Part shown: in pieces, positions 9,987 to 21,029 of the stretch
Layout: each line of letters starts with the position of its first letter
How positions within the stretch are numbered: the first letter of the stretch is position 1
Assembly: GCA_001599975.1 (NCBI GenBank)
Contig: BCIO01000004.1
Coordinates: forward strand, 843,434 to 907,433
Direction: 5' to 3'
From: Cystobasidiopsis lactophilus
Lineage: Eukaryota > Basidiomycota > Agaricostilbomycetes > Agaricostilbales > Chionosphaeraceae
DNA: 64,000 nucleotides
Position numbers and translations under genes: made by a program
The notes under the pieces: model-generated
Database searches by the model: none
Told to the model about the DNA's origin: nothing
The model's input: only the letters and a program-made list of their open reading frames with translations

Positions 9987-11846
9987 CTATACAAGCGGCG
10001 CTTTCAGCAGGTAGAGGCGAAAACCTTCGGGTGTGCCGACCTCCAATCCAATAACAACCACCGCGCCACATGCCTGGTAGAAGACGAGCCGAGACGCATC
10101 AACGTAGATGTAATAGTGATTGGGGATGTTGTTTGGGTGGCCACCTATGGCACGGACTTGACCTGTTGCCTTTCGGATGAGCATCCATTCCAGCTCGAAG
10201 TTCCGTGGGTAAGAGCCAATGGACTCGACGACTGGTCTTCGAATCAGAAAAATCGTCGCTGGAGCAGCGCTTAGGCTCACCAAGCGTGTCGAAGTCACCC
10301 GCATATCCTTGACTCAAGAGGTGGTTCGCAACTTGGCTGTCAAACTCCTCGATGACACGCCCATAGGCGCCTTCGTATCTCGCCTCGTGGCCCTTTGAGC
10401 GCAGGTCAATAAGCGATACAAAGCTCAAGAGTGAGGCGTTTTCGACAACTCACTTTGAGTTGTAGGTCAACCTTCCGACTGTTGAGATAGTGCCCCTGCT
10501 TGTGACACAGAGCCGAAGCAATAATGCGACCTCCTCTGCCGCCCTGGTGCTCGGCTTGAACAAGAAATGGAAGGCTCCGAGGTTGTTCCAAAGAGTAGCG
10601 GTGGCTCTCGATCTCCATGAGGCTGACCATCTCGGCATATAGAAGAGACCGAGCAGTGGCCTCTGCATCAGATCCTGGTTCTGTTCTAAACTTGCTGGAG
10701 AACATTTTCTCGTCTTGGATAAAGGAGTAACTGGCGGATATCGCATGCGACTTCATAGCAGATTCGGTGAACCTAATTTGCGGTGGAAGGGGAAGGGCGT
10801 GAGAGATGATTGGGTGAACAATGTCAACCAACCACCTGTACGTGACGTGTGAGTTTGGAAATCTATCAAAGTACCAAACTGCACATACATAGTGGCAAGG
10901 TCATCTAGGTTTGGAACGTGTTCCACCAAAACCTTCATGGCATAGAGGTCGATTTGCGACCCGAGAGGGCCAAGGGATCTTTCCTCGATAGCAACCGCTC
11001 CAAGTCCAGAGAAGAACGAAAAGATAGGGGCATCAATGTAGAAGAAGACGTGGTCGACGCAAGGCTGGCTGGCTTGACGCAATTGGCGAGCAGTGGTCGT
11101 TGCTTTTTCGATCAGCATCCATTCCAGCCAGGCGTTTCTTCCTTGAGTCTTGTAATACGATCCAATTGATTGAATGACTGGACGAGCTTGACTTGAGCTT
11201 TTGCAATGTCTGCAGGCATGTAGGAGGTAGTCTTACCAAGAGCATAGCTCTCTTTCGCCCGGCTGCTCTCCTTGCCAACTTCGCTTGCCACTTTAGCATC
11301 GAAAAACGTCAGCGCATTTGCATAAAGGCGCATCGCGATGTCGGCTTCTCCCTTCAAATGAGGAGCGTCAACCATTGATGACTTGCGCCTGAAAAACAGA
11401 CGCACTTACTGTGTCACGCTTTGGTTCAGGCATAGAGGCGTCCTTTTGGTAGCAAAGAGCCGAAGCAACGACCCGGCGCGTGGGATCTGCTTTGTGCCAA
11501 ATTTGAGTCAACGAAAGGCCACGGTGCCTTTGCTCGTTGGCGACGGAGCTGGCTTGGTGGGCGATCAGAGCGATGAGATCCTGAGTCAGCTTAGATTCAA
11601 GGAGTTTTTGATTTTCTTGGACGTTGTCGGATTTGAAGTCGCCAAGGTGGGCGTTCAAAATGGCGTCGTGTTTGAGAAAAGTGTGGCTCAGGATTCGGGC
11701 GTGATGGTCAACAGCGTGTCTGTCGAAGTTCTCATGATGGGATGAGAGGTCACAGGTTCCGATGTGCCAACTGTATTGTATCAGGATCAGGCCCTGAGAG
11801 TTCGGAGTCCAAAGGAGTCATACTCGGCTAGGTTCAGGCCTGCCAT
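9987..11846 (-). CDS. unknown protein with two diverged modules (gene AB)
   Basis: Seven exons read leftwards (11846-11824, 11770-11410, 11351-11237, 11186-10889, 10835-10454, 10392-10299, 10258-9987) give 514 residues, and phases close exactly to the stop at 9987. The product starts MAGLNLADWHIGTCDLSS. It contains two related halves. Each has a helix block ending in a similar turn (RRVVASALCYQK and GRIIASALCHKQ). A second block follows in each (RPVIQSIGSYYKTQGRNAWL and RPVVESIGSYPRNFELEWML, then HVFFYIDAP and HYYIYVDAS). No known domain, signal peptide or membrane segment was recognised. It lies tail to tail with CBF5. It is judged a paralogue of the gene at 13189-15041 from position and shared W-L/Y-I-D-A-P-type motifs. 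The 40-base last intron is short. Confidence 0.65.
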
Positions 11847-12749
11847 TCCTGCAGAAATGGTGGACTGGGCGCAAAGAGCAAAGAGACGAGCGAAGTACGT
11901 CCAAACACAGAAGGCGTGCATGTACAGAGAGACTGTCATCACAGAAGGTCCTCGTTCAGACAAACCAGCGAACTCGATAGACAGAAGCCCATTCTTCGTC
12001 GTTACCCAGTTTCAGCGAAGGACGAGCGTTGACACCAATCAGAGTCAGACTAGAGGCGTCCAAACGCAGGTAGCGCATGAGAAACAGCATGGGGGACCTC
12101 GGACAAGCGCAATGCTAAGGACCGATCTTTTTAAAGGGATTGCCAGAGCCCCTCATGCAGACGCCTAGCAGTCCAGATGTTGACATACAGTCACAGTGAA
12201 GTAGTCGACTGGGGCAACACAAAAGGGCAAGACAGCACCAGCAGCTTGATCATCTTCTGGCTCAGGAGGCAGTGGCGTGCGCAGACCAAAGAAGGGTTGC
12301 CTCTGCTCCTCGTCAGCCATGCAGTCAAACTCTGGTCTACAAGACTGTTTTCAGTGGTCCATCTACGGCCCTGAGGCGTCCAATGCCCAGCCGACCGTGT
12401 GAGGGAAAGGCCAGCGGCTCCTTGTTATTGTCGACCTGGGCTTGATTGTGTCTCAATGGACCGCGCTGCCGCTGTCCGTCTGCCTGGACCAGAATCTAGC
12501 AGGACTGTAGCAACTCCAAGACGCGCACGAGCAGCCAAGAGGGTGGCAACAGGCCGAGTACAGGACGCCAATGCATTGTTCTGCAGAATGGAGGCGCTAA
12601 GGGCTTCGGAGCGATCCCTGCTTGGACCAGCGCTCTAATCCGTTGTGATGCGATGCCATCCACTAGTGAGCAGTCTCTCTACCTATATCTGGTTGGAACG
12701 GGCCTTGATCAAGGGAGAACACAGAATCCCTTGCAGCTCCCAATGCTGC
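11847..12749. other. long intergenic stretch between duplicated units
   Basis: About 900 bases upstream of gene AB and ahead of the CBF5 fragment. Open frames here overlap in conflicting phases and none looks coding. No repeat or mobile-element end was seen. Confidence 0.4.
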
Positions 12750-13117
12750 GGCCACTGTGGCACGCTCGACTCCGAGGGACACTGGCTGCCTGATCATCTG
12801 CATCGACCGGGCCACCCGTTTGATCAAGTCCCAGCAAGGTGCCGGCAAAGAATGCGTCTGCGTCTTGCGCTTGTACGCCAAGCTCGAGAACGAAGCCGCC
12901 TTGCCCCGAGCCCTCGAAACCCTCACCGGCGCCCTCTTCCAGCGCCCGCTCCTAGTTTCGGCCGTCAAGCGGCAATTGCGCATGCGGACCATCTACGAGT
13001 CCAAGCTGCTCGAGGTCGACGACAACCTCCACCTGGCCATTTTCTGGGTTTGGTGCTGTCGACCTGGCGACCTGCGACCACGGCGTGGTGGCGACAGCCA
13101 AGCGGTGCATCATGGAT
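12750..13117 (+). pseudogene. CBF5 fragment copy with internal deletion
   Basis: Two adjacent blocks match CBF5 at roughly nine bases in ten. 12750 to about 13050 matches 8164-8464 (part of exon 3, from the catalytic loop onward). About 13055-13117 matches 9051-9114 (start of exon 6). The roughly 590 bases between, including three introns and the rest of the catalytic core, are missing. The catalytic loop is altered: after TLD the frame shifts, so the copy cannot make an active enzyme. There is no first exon and no PUA end. The fragment lies tail to tail with the gene at 13189-15041, as CBF5 does with gene AB, so it is probably a remnant of a segmental duplication. Confidence 0.9.
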
Positions 13118-13188
13118 ACATTGAAATCTAGGTACCAGTTCGCATCTCCCAGCCTGTGTTTTCAAGGCTCGAGTATTGTAGTTCAATA

Positions 13189-15041
13189 TCAGGCACCACT
13201 GGGAGCTTGGTGCAGCAGGTACAGATATGCATTTGAGCCCTCCCGCTTCACACTTTCCGTTAGTTCAGCGGGTTTCAAGCTAGGCCGACCATCTTCCAAG
13301 TCCATCTCGAAGACGCCGCCATATTGTTGGATTTCTGTTGATAGCAAAGCTTTCAGCAGCTTGCCTCTATTGTCGTCCGCCACAGGTCCTTCTAAGAATG
13401 CAACAACTTTTGCGTGTGGCTCGACATGATGAAGCGACCACAGAAGCTCGAAGAGCCAGTCCTCGAGTTCTTCAGCGCTCCCGTGTCGCCAAACAAAGGG
13501 ATCCACGACTACAATCAGTAGCGATGTTTGAGCACGCGGGCCTCAATACGAAACAGTCAGATCAGCTCACTTGCAATGGGATGGTTGTGGTCGAGGACAA
13601 CCTCGGGCCCAACCAGGGGAAAGACTTCGCGTTTGCCAACTTCAAGAACCGTGCGCAAACCTTGGTAGATGCCATGCATGAGCGCTGCCTTGTCTGTGGT
13701 TTTGCGGTCGAGGTAGCTTCGTCCGTCATTGTGCACCACCATGGACCCCATGGGCTGCACATCATGCTCGTTTCTCTGCAAAACGCAGATGGCGGTGTCC
13801 AAATGGGTGTTGTCCAGTTCAGCGCGTTGCTGGCCGCAAAACTCCTTTATGCGGGAAGGCGTTGGTCCAAGATGCTGAACAGAGCGGCTGTCTTTCTGCA
13901 AGACTTCGAGCAGTATGACGGCGTGGATCTCTGTCATCAAATGGTAGTCCACCGTATTGTTGGGGTGAAGCTGCGCGAAGCCGCTTCGAAGGTTGTTGTA
14001 GCCAAAGGTTGGGACCGCACTGCAGCGATATTGTCAGACGATCAATCGGACCTTTGAATGAAATCGCCACGCACTAGGTGGATGGAGGGAAAAGAGCCTG
14101 ATCCTTTCCATGAGCCGGATTTCTGAACTTGTAGAAGTACACAATTGGTAGCAGGTCTTCTTCATTTGGATACTGTGTTGTAATGACCACTTTCTCCCAA
14201 TGGGGACCACTTCGGGCTTGCTTCAGTTGATAGGTGTCCCCGTGCTGGATGCCTACTTGCGACATCAATGCGGAAAGCAATCTCTTTCTACGGCCGTCTG
14301 GCACAGGACCGTCCAGAAAAACAACGCCGTGAGGGGGCGAGTTGAGTTGGTTGACCAAGTTCAAGAGTGCAAAGAGCCAGGCGTTTAAGCGTTTCCATTG
14401 AGACGCGCCCCAAACGAACAGATCCACAACTGTAGGGAGAGCTGGTGCATCAGCGCACAGTTGAACAGCAAGTGCAATGGACAGGCTGACCTGCAAAGGG
14501 CTCTTGCAGCCTATTCGCCCCAGCCGAAGACCCCTGCTGTTCAAGGAGAGTGCGGAGCATGGTATACGCACGATGGGATGGTGAGTTGCCCGGCTGCTTG
14601 GACCGATCGAGAATGTACCGTGGCCCGTCATAGTGGAATATCAAGACACCGAAGGGGGAGGCGTGGCCTTGCAAAATGCAGATGGACGTGTCCAGATGGG
14701 TCGTTTCAAGGGACATCTTCAGCTCCCGGCAGTGCATTCTGCATTGAGAACCCTGCTGCACTTTGAGATAGTGGCGATAGCGGGCATCTTCTTCCAGAAC
14801 TTGGAGCAGAAAGGTTTCGTAGAATTCTGTGCCCAGGCCATAGTCTACCGTCGAAAGGTGACTTTTGGCTAAGTGATCTGATGAAGGGCCCCTATGTGCA
14901 AAGATCTCGACCGCCTTGGACCTGCAGCTCGGCGACCTTGGCTGAACGAATGCCCAGACTACAAAGAAGCAAGCGTGCGCACTTGGCAAGAAGTTCTTGA
15001 TATCCAGCAGGAGGGACGAGATCTACTTGAGCATTCGCCAT
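13189..15041 (-). CDS. unknown protein with two diverged modules (gene CD)
   Basis: Five exons (15041-14983, 14921-14491, 14429-14075, 14019-13571, 13508-13189) encode 537 residues, with phases closing to the stop at 13189. It starts MANAQVDLVPPAGYQELLAK. The two halves correspond clearly. Half one has TVDYGLGTEFYETFLLQVLE, LETTHLDTSICILQG, LFVWGASQWKRLNAWLFALL and GVVFLDGPVPDG. Half two has TVDYHLMTEIHAVILLEVLQ, LDNTHLDTAICVLQR, PFVWRHGSAEELEDWLFELL and VVAFLEGPVADD. Introns sit at equivalent places within the halves. Unspliced, the frame between the halves ends in TAG at 14076-14074. The intron 14074-14020 splits that codon, so the halves are one gene. No known domain recognised. Confidence 0.7.
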
Positions 15042-15441
15042 GGCAGTCGTGGATGTACCAGAGCGTCACCGAAACAGGCGGGCTTTTATATCCTGAAGGA
15101 GCAACAATGCCCGGAACTCGTCGTCTTTCAAGGCGGTTCTCTGTCCGTTCTGCTGTGCAGTAGAGTCTTACGTATCTGACCAAGACACCTTCCTTGAAAC
15201 TAGCAGCTGATAGCTATGAAACGAGGAGAAGCAGGAAGCTCTGGGCAGGAAGTGGCGGGTGAGGGCGTTGCGCAGAACAGACTTCCACAACCCGGGAGAG
15301 GCAGGCATAGGCAGAAAGATATCACGGTCAAAGTGGACTAGGAGCAGACAAGGAGAACAGGGACCAGCAGCAGGAGCGAGCGGGAAGCGGGTCAACAATC
15401 GAAGGCGCAATGCAGCTTGCTCTTGGTCAGCGTCATCCAAC
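15042..15441. other. intergenic between gene CD and the acyltransferase
   Basis: Shared upstream region of two divergently transcribed genes. No coding region or repeat seen. Confidence 0.4.
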
Positions 15442-17340
15442 ATGCGGTCGAACCTGCTCTACACTGCCGCTCGATGCGTGCCGTCGACCAGCAAAGGTGT
15501 CTTAGGCCAACAAGCGGCGAGGGCGGCGACGAGGGCGGTGTCTCAGCAAGCTAAAGCGAAGCCAGCAATTTCGACGGGCAGCAATGCGGCCATGTCTTTC
15601 CCCTGCGTCGACCAGCATTTGGCCAGGGAACAGCGGATATTGGACTCGCAGCAACAAGGAGCAGCAGCAGCGGCGGGTAGCGGCGCCGAGCAGGAGGTGG
15701 ACGAGAACGGGCCAGAGCCGGCGTACGCCAACATCGTCTCTGGCTACTCGACCTTCCATTACCCCGACGCCTTCCGACTCGACTATGGAGGCGTGATCAA
15801 AGGTTTTGACATTGCCTACGAAACCTGGGGCAAGCTCAACGCGGACGCCTCGAACGCCGTGCTCATCCACACCGGCCTCTCCGCCTCTTCCCACGCCCAT
15901 TCCACCCCGGCCAACACTGCAGAAGGCTGGTGGGAGAAGTTCATCGGCCCGGGCAAGGCCATCGACACCGACCGCTTCTTCGTCATCTGCACCAACGTCC
16001 TCGGCGGCTGCTATGGCTCCACCGGCCCGTCCTCCAAAGACCCCTCGGACGGCCAGGCCTATGCGACCCGGTTTCCCATCCTCAGCATCTTCGATATGGT
16101 CCGCGCCCAGTTCAAGCTGCTGGACCACCTGGGCATCCAGAGGCTGTATGCGTCCGTCGGCAGCTCAATGGGCGGCATGCAGAGCATTGCGGCTGCCCAC
16201 TTGGAACCGGAGCGAGTGGGAAGAGTGGCCTCCATCTCAGGCAGTGCCAGGAGCAGCCCGGCCAGCATTGCTTTGCGCTACGCCCAGAGATCAGGTGGGC
16301 GACGCTGATTCTCCCTCATCAATGACCCTCTCGTTGATCACTGCCACTTCTCCATCCACAGTGCTCATGGCCGATCCAAATTGGAATCGAGGCTTCTACT
16401 ACGGCGGCCTTCCGCCACATACGGGCATGAAGCTGGCGAGGCGTGAGCACCACCTTTAAAGAAACTCGCCCTTCCCTCGCTCTTGCTGAAAGTCGTACTT
16501 ATATACAGAGGTGGCCACCATCACCTATCGCTCTGGGCCGGAATGGGAACAGCGCTTTGGCCGGAGGCGCCGAGCGACCTTGTCGCCCGCTTCCTTTGCC
16601 CAACCCGCCTCGGTCCAAGATGCCCAATCACCCAGCACGCCGCCTGTCCTCTGCCCTGATTTCTTGATTGAGACCTACTTAGACCATCAAGGAGAGCTGG
16701 TGGGTTGCGGTCCTCCTTTCAGCAAGCCTTGCTTTTGCTAAATTCGGCCATCGCAACCACAGTTCTGCCTCAAGTTCGACCCCAATTCGCTGCTCTACAT
16801 CTCAAAAGCCATGGATCTGTTCTCCATGACGTCCGACTCGCTCGCCGAGCTCGAGGTCAGCCGGGCGGCCCAGACCCCCTTCAACGCCCTCTGCCCTCCG
16901 GACCTCCCTCCTCAACCCGTTCCGAAGTCATCCGGACCGGTGCACATCTCCTCCTTGCCCTCTTCTCACTCCTACCTGCCCTCCTTGGCCGAGGGGCTCA
17001 GCAACCTGGCCCGCCACCCGACCCTCATTTTGGGCGTGCAGAGCGACATCTTGTTCCCCTTTGAGCAGCAGAAGGAGCTGGCCGAGGCTATCAGGATGAA
17101 CGGCAACAAGCAAGTCAGCTACTACGAGCTCGACTCGCCCTATGGCCATGAGTGAGTTTCCTGCCCTTCCCCCTCGTTTGACCTGTTCAGAGTGCCTGAC
17201 ACTTGCTTCCCTCAGTACTTGTATGAGACGCCCTACTTTGACTTGCCACTGCGAAGTCTAACGTTTTCGGTCTTTCTACAGTCTTGATCGACCTTCAGAA
17301 TGTTGGTGGCGCGCTGAGAGGCTTCCTCAACTCTCAGTGA
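15442..17340 (+). CDS. mitochondrial serine O-acyltransferase, MetX-like (Cys2/CysA type)
   Basis: Six exons (15442-16294, 16362-16442, 16509-16699, 16763-17151, 17216-17220, 17282-17340) encode 525 residues with all phases closed. The arginine- and serine-rich start [19 protein letters not shown] suggests a mitochondrial presequence. The alpha/beta-hydrolase core is of the homoserine O-acetyltransferase family: [32 protein letters not shown], nucleophile elbow GSSMGGMQS, Asp in [10 protein letters not shown], His in YGHDTFL. The longer fungal subfamily with [20 protein letters not shown] and [14 protein letters not shown] is the one annotated as serine O-acetyl- or O-succinyltransferase in cysteine synthesis, so I prefer this to Met2. 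Exon 5 is only five bases and lies in the catalytic His loop. Confidence 0.9.
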
Positions 17341-17652
17341 TTCGCCGCTGCCCAACCTTTCCTGACCCCGACGCTCCAATGTACTGATAAGACTTGTGGT
17401 GGCATCACTCTTTAGAGTTGAACGGCCAGTCTGAGCAGCAAGAGGGGCGAAGGCTATCTTGGTTTTACCGAAATATCCTGTCTACTACGTAGAGCTAGCC
17501 GCGTTCGGTCGGGCGTGCATTGAATAGATAACTTATGACCTGTAGCGCTTGGCCTTGCGCAGCTGACCCACTATTGGCAATCAGACCTCTTGGCTTGCCA
17601 CAACCTCGAAATCTTGATCCGCGCCGCTGACTTGCATTTTCACTCACTCACT

Positions 17653-19111
17653 ATGCCACCCGCTTTCCCTCTGGAGATCTGGCAGCTCATACTGGAGGAG
17701 GTGCCAGGCGTCGATGATGGCGATGAAGGCGACAGCAGCAAGCCTAAGGCGAGCAGCCCCAAGTCGACTGCGGCCGACGCCGGTTCTGCCTATGGCGACA
17801 GCGGTGAAAGCGACTCCGACAGCAGTAGCGACACCGGTTCTGAAGACGGCGACAGCAATGCCACTGGGGTCACCACCGACGACGACTACTGGCCTCACCT
17901 CTCGCCGGCCATTTTCGAGGGCTTGCTTTGTCGAGAACTGTTTTGGGTGCTCCAAGCCCGCCAGTACAAGCGAATCTACATCAGCCGTACGGATGGAGGC
18001 CAGCACGGATTTTTGGCGAAGCTCCTGCGGACGCTAAATCGGTCGAAACGACTCGAAACGTTGGCGGGAGACCCGATATTGGACAGCGACCTGGGATCCT
18101 GCTTTGTTAATCAAGGAGCTGGCGTTTGGCCAAGAGTGCGGACCCCAAGCCCTCAACATACTGTCGAAGTGCACTGAACTGCAAGAGTTGATCCTTGAAT
18201 CGCACGAAGAGCCTTTCCTGGCCAACGTGAAAAAGGTTGGCCCTGTTCATGGAGTCGGCCAGGCCTGGTCTTCTCACAAGTGTGACGTGGTATTACAGAA
18301 CCTTCCAGGCGACCGTATCCAGCATCTTGTCATCTCCGACATGGAAGGTTTGCACCCCACTCTTGGCCCGTTTGCTGCGTTGAGCAGATCGTCGGTCATG
18401 TCGCTATACGACCTTCTTTGCGGCCTTCCCTCCGTCAGGGTATTGGACGTTCCTATGTGCCGATTCGACTTTGGTTCTGGCGACCAGCCGCCAAATCTGC
18501 CGGTCCTATCCCACTTGCAGTCGCTCTTGCTTTCTGCCGAGCCTTACCAGACTGATAAATGGCCTACAAACGTTCCCTCCAGTTGTCCGCTCTTTTCACC
18601 TGCTTTGCGCCACCTCACCCTCGGACAAGCTCCACTCAAAGTCAGTGCGGCTATTATCACAGCGGTCGCACAGCACCTTGAGGCGCTCTACATCGACACG
18701 CCAGCGCCAGATCCCGAACCTTTCATCGACTCAGTACCTCTGAGCAACTGCCGAAGCCTTAAGACACTCGAAGTGCGGTCCCTGTTTTGGATGGACTGGA
18801 TTGGCCGCCCCTTTTCGTTGAGGGATTTTTGTTCTGGGCTGCCCTCGTCGCTAAAAGAAGTGGAGCTGATCCTCTATGCTCTGTGGGGAACCACGGCTAC
18901 GCGGCTGGAAATACAGCGACAGGCGACGGAAGCTCTGGACGATGCGACGGTGTTGCCTCGACTTACGAAATTCCGGCTGGCGGGCGACGGCGAAAGGGTT
19001 ATCATCTCAACGGATTTGGGACCAAAGGACGTCGACTGCGGGTGGTTCCCCCAGAAGTTTGTCGTCTCAGTAGATCATCGACCGAGCTTGGATGCCATCG
19101 TTGATGTATGA
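17653..19111 (+). CDS. F-box-like protein 1 of a tandem trio
   Basis: It starts MPPAFPLEIWQLILEEVPG, an F-box-like opening used in basidiomycete families. An acidic Ser/Asp insert (about residues 20-75) follows, then a leucine-rich body (LIKELAFGQECGPQALNILS, HLEALYIDTPAPDPEPFIDS) and an end like those of its two neighbours. The frame changes between about 18045 and 18110, and I could not place a canonical intron there, so this may be an unusual intron or a frameshift. A 72-base intron at 18227-18298 matches the intron position of the second gene but is itself open in frame. F-box proteins usually present substrates to SCF ubiquitin ligases; here that role is inferred only from the N-terminus. 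Confidence 0.65.
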
Positions 19112-19577
19112 AAGGTAGGCTCAACGCTTCAAAATTCTTTACTCCCGCTCATCGGTATGTTGAATTCAGTCCAAAAATGCCTGCGAAGGACAGCGGAGTT
19201 TCACGGCATAGGTCGAGGTTGACGGCATGGGTTTGGAGGGATGGCCAGAGATACCGTTGGCGATACCGTTGGCGTACCTCAGAACGGAGGTCTTCAATTC
19301 GTCCCTGTGTGTATGTCGCATTTTCTTCGCCATTCATGGATCCAGTCCGAACTGATGCCTCGCGCAAGATGACGGTCGGGTGGCAAATTTGGCGACGCGA
19401 CACCTTCGTGTCCGTTTAAGCGGGTTGGAAGCATGTATTGTGGAAATGCTTGACGATCGTGTTGCCTCCTGCCACCACAGGCTCTACCGGCAAGCGCCCC
19501 ACAACTCATCAAAGCCAAAGTCAAAAAATCGGCCCCCTTTTTTTCCATTTTCCATCGCCCATCCGATTGCAGCAATC
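19112..19577. other. intergenic between F-box genes 1 and 2
   Basis: No gene seen. Contains a tiny direct repeat (GATACCGTTGGC twice, near 19245-19275). Confidence 0.4.
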
Positions 19578-20692
19578 ATGCCATCTTCATTGCCGGTCGA
19601 GCTCTGGGAACGGGTGCTGGAGCATGTTTCTGTCTCGCCGGGTCGGTTGGGTGGGCTCAATGGTCTCCTTTGCCACCGTCTCTTCCTACCGGTCCAGTCT
19701 CGGCTTTACGCAAGCATAGATCTTCCAGCCCTCGCGATGCACTGGCCTCTTTCCGTGACGTTTCTCTGGCGCACATTGTCTACTCCTCCACCGTGGCGGC
19801 CCGCTCGCTTCATCAAAACTCTAGCGATAGGCGGCTGGCCCCTTTCGAAGCTTCCACTCAGTCTTGCTCTGAAAATCATGTCGGCGTGCAGCTTATTGGA
19901 AACACTGGAGATCTATGCCTTTGGTCGTGAGTGGTTGGAAGACATCCAAATGGTAAGTTTGATGCTGCCGGCTAGCTCTTCCTGACAACCTGTCTACAGA
20001 ATTTGGCCAGCAATAACCTGAGAACCCTACGTTTTCTGGTCAGCAGCAATATCGTGGATGTCTGCGACCTCCTCCAGGTTTTACCTTGCGTCGAAAATGT
20101 CAAATTAGAGTGTGCCGAGTTCGACCATCGACTCCACCTCCATTTGTCAGACCATTCACCGTTGGAACTCAGTTCAATCGACATCGTCAACTCGACATTC
20201 CATACCCGCTCGCTCAGCCCCTTGCTCGCTCTCTTCGCTCCTACTTTGCAGCATCTTTCTTTCACTAATGTCGCCTATTATGATGCTCGACCGTTCGTAC
20301 AAGACAAGATAGGCCACCAACTCCTCTCTTTTCGGTACTCTGGCCAAGGTATCCCTGCACCACTCTTCATCGAAAAACTTCAATTCGGCGTCTGGTGCCC
20401 GATGCTCCAAGAACTTTCAGCTCGACGCCTGGGATGGAATGACCCACCTCTCCGGATGGCTGCACTCCTGGATCTCCTTCCCGCTAGTCTGCAGGTGCTG
20501 GAATTGGGCCTGTACGCACCAAAGGGTGTCTGGCGACAGACGGTGGAGGCTCTGAAGGGACCGATGCTGCTACCCAATCTTCGGAAACTGACTGTGGTTG
20601 ACGAAGAGATACTGGAAGGCTGTCGCGTCCACCTGACGCAGCGGCCGGAAATGGAGTTGGTCATGGGTGTACCCTCGGATTACAGGGCTTGA
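19578..20692 (+). CDS. F-box-like protein 2 of a tandem trio
   Basis: Two exons (19578-19952, 20000-20692) encode 355 residues. The opening MPSSLPVELWERVLEHVSVS, the short block GLLCHRLFLPVQSRLYASID and leucine-rich stretches are shared with the third gene (LPVEIWERVLEELPVS; LLCRDLLVPLQSLLYREINL). The end (LPASLQVLELGLYAPKGVWR, LLPNLRKLTVVDEEIL, RPEMELVMGVPSD) closely parallels the third gene. The single intron falls at the same place in both. Likely an SCF substrate adaptor of unknown target. The gene was produced by local tandem duplication. Confidence 0.78.
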
Positions 20693-21029
20693 TTCCAAGC
20701 GGGCTTCGCTATGTGGTACGCTGCTCCCCTCTTTCTTCGACGCGTTAGCCGCTGAGTCAAGCATTTGGTCACCACAGTTCCTACACCTTTGGTAGTCTTT
20801 GCTCAGCTGGGCAAAAGCGGTGGCAAATGTCAGGGTGTCATCGAAAGTGCTTGGCGGTCTAAGTTTCTGCTCAAGGGCTTGTCAGCATATACTTCTGTAT
20901 TGTAATCTGTAGCTAGCATGAGCGCCAACCACAGGCGCAGTATGCGCGAGCACACAGGCACCACGCCACCTCGCCTCCTGTCTCTAACGGCGATCACCAC
21001 GGTCAGCTTCTTTCTGGCTGGCTCCGAAT
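20693..21029. other. intergenic between F-box genes 2 and 3
   Basis: No coding region seen; presumably 3' end of gene 2 and promoter of gene 3. Confidence 0.4.

Noticed and set aside
10441-10840. Two separate genes instead of gene AB
   Set aside because: A GTATGT donor at 10888 and an acceptor at 10836 join the halves in phase, and no start codon context separates them.
12645-13131. Second functional CBF5 gene
   Set aside because: The region lacks the start, most of the catalytic domain and the PUA domain, and the catalytic loop is frame-shifted.
14074-14076. True stop separating two tandem genes (C and D)
   Set aside because: The codon straddles a good GTGCGT donor, and splicing joins the two halves in phase, with the total closing to the final stop.
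15502-16128. Antisense open frame opposite the acyltransferase
   Set aside because: Mirror of a strongly conserved exon on the plus strand; no independent support.
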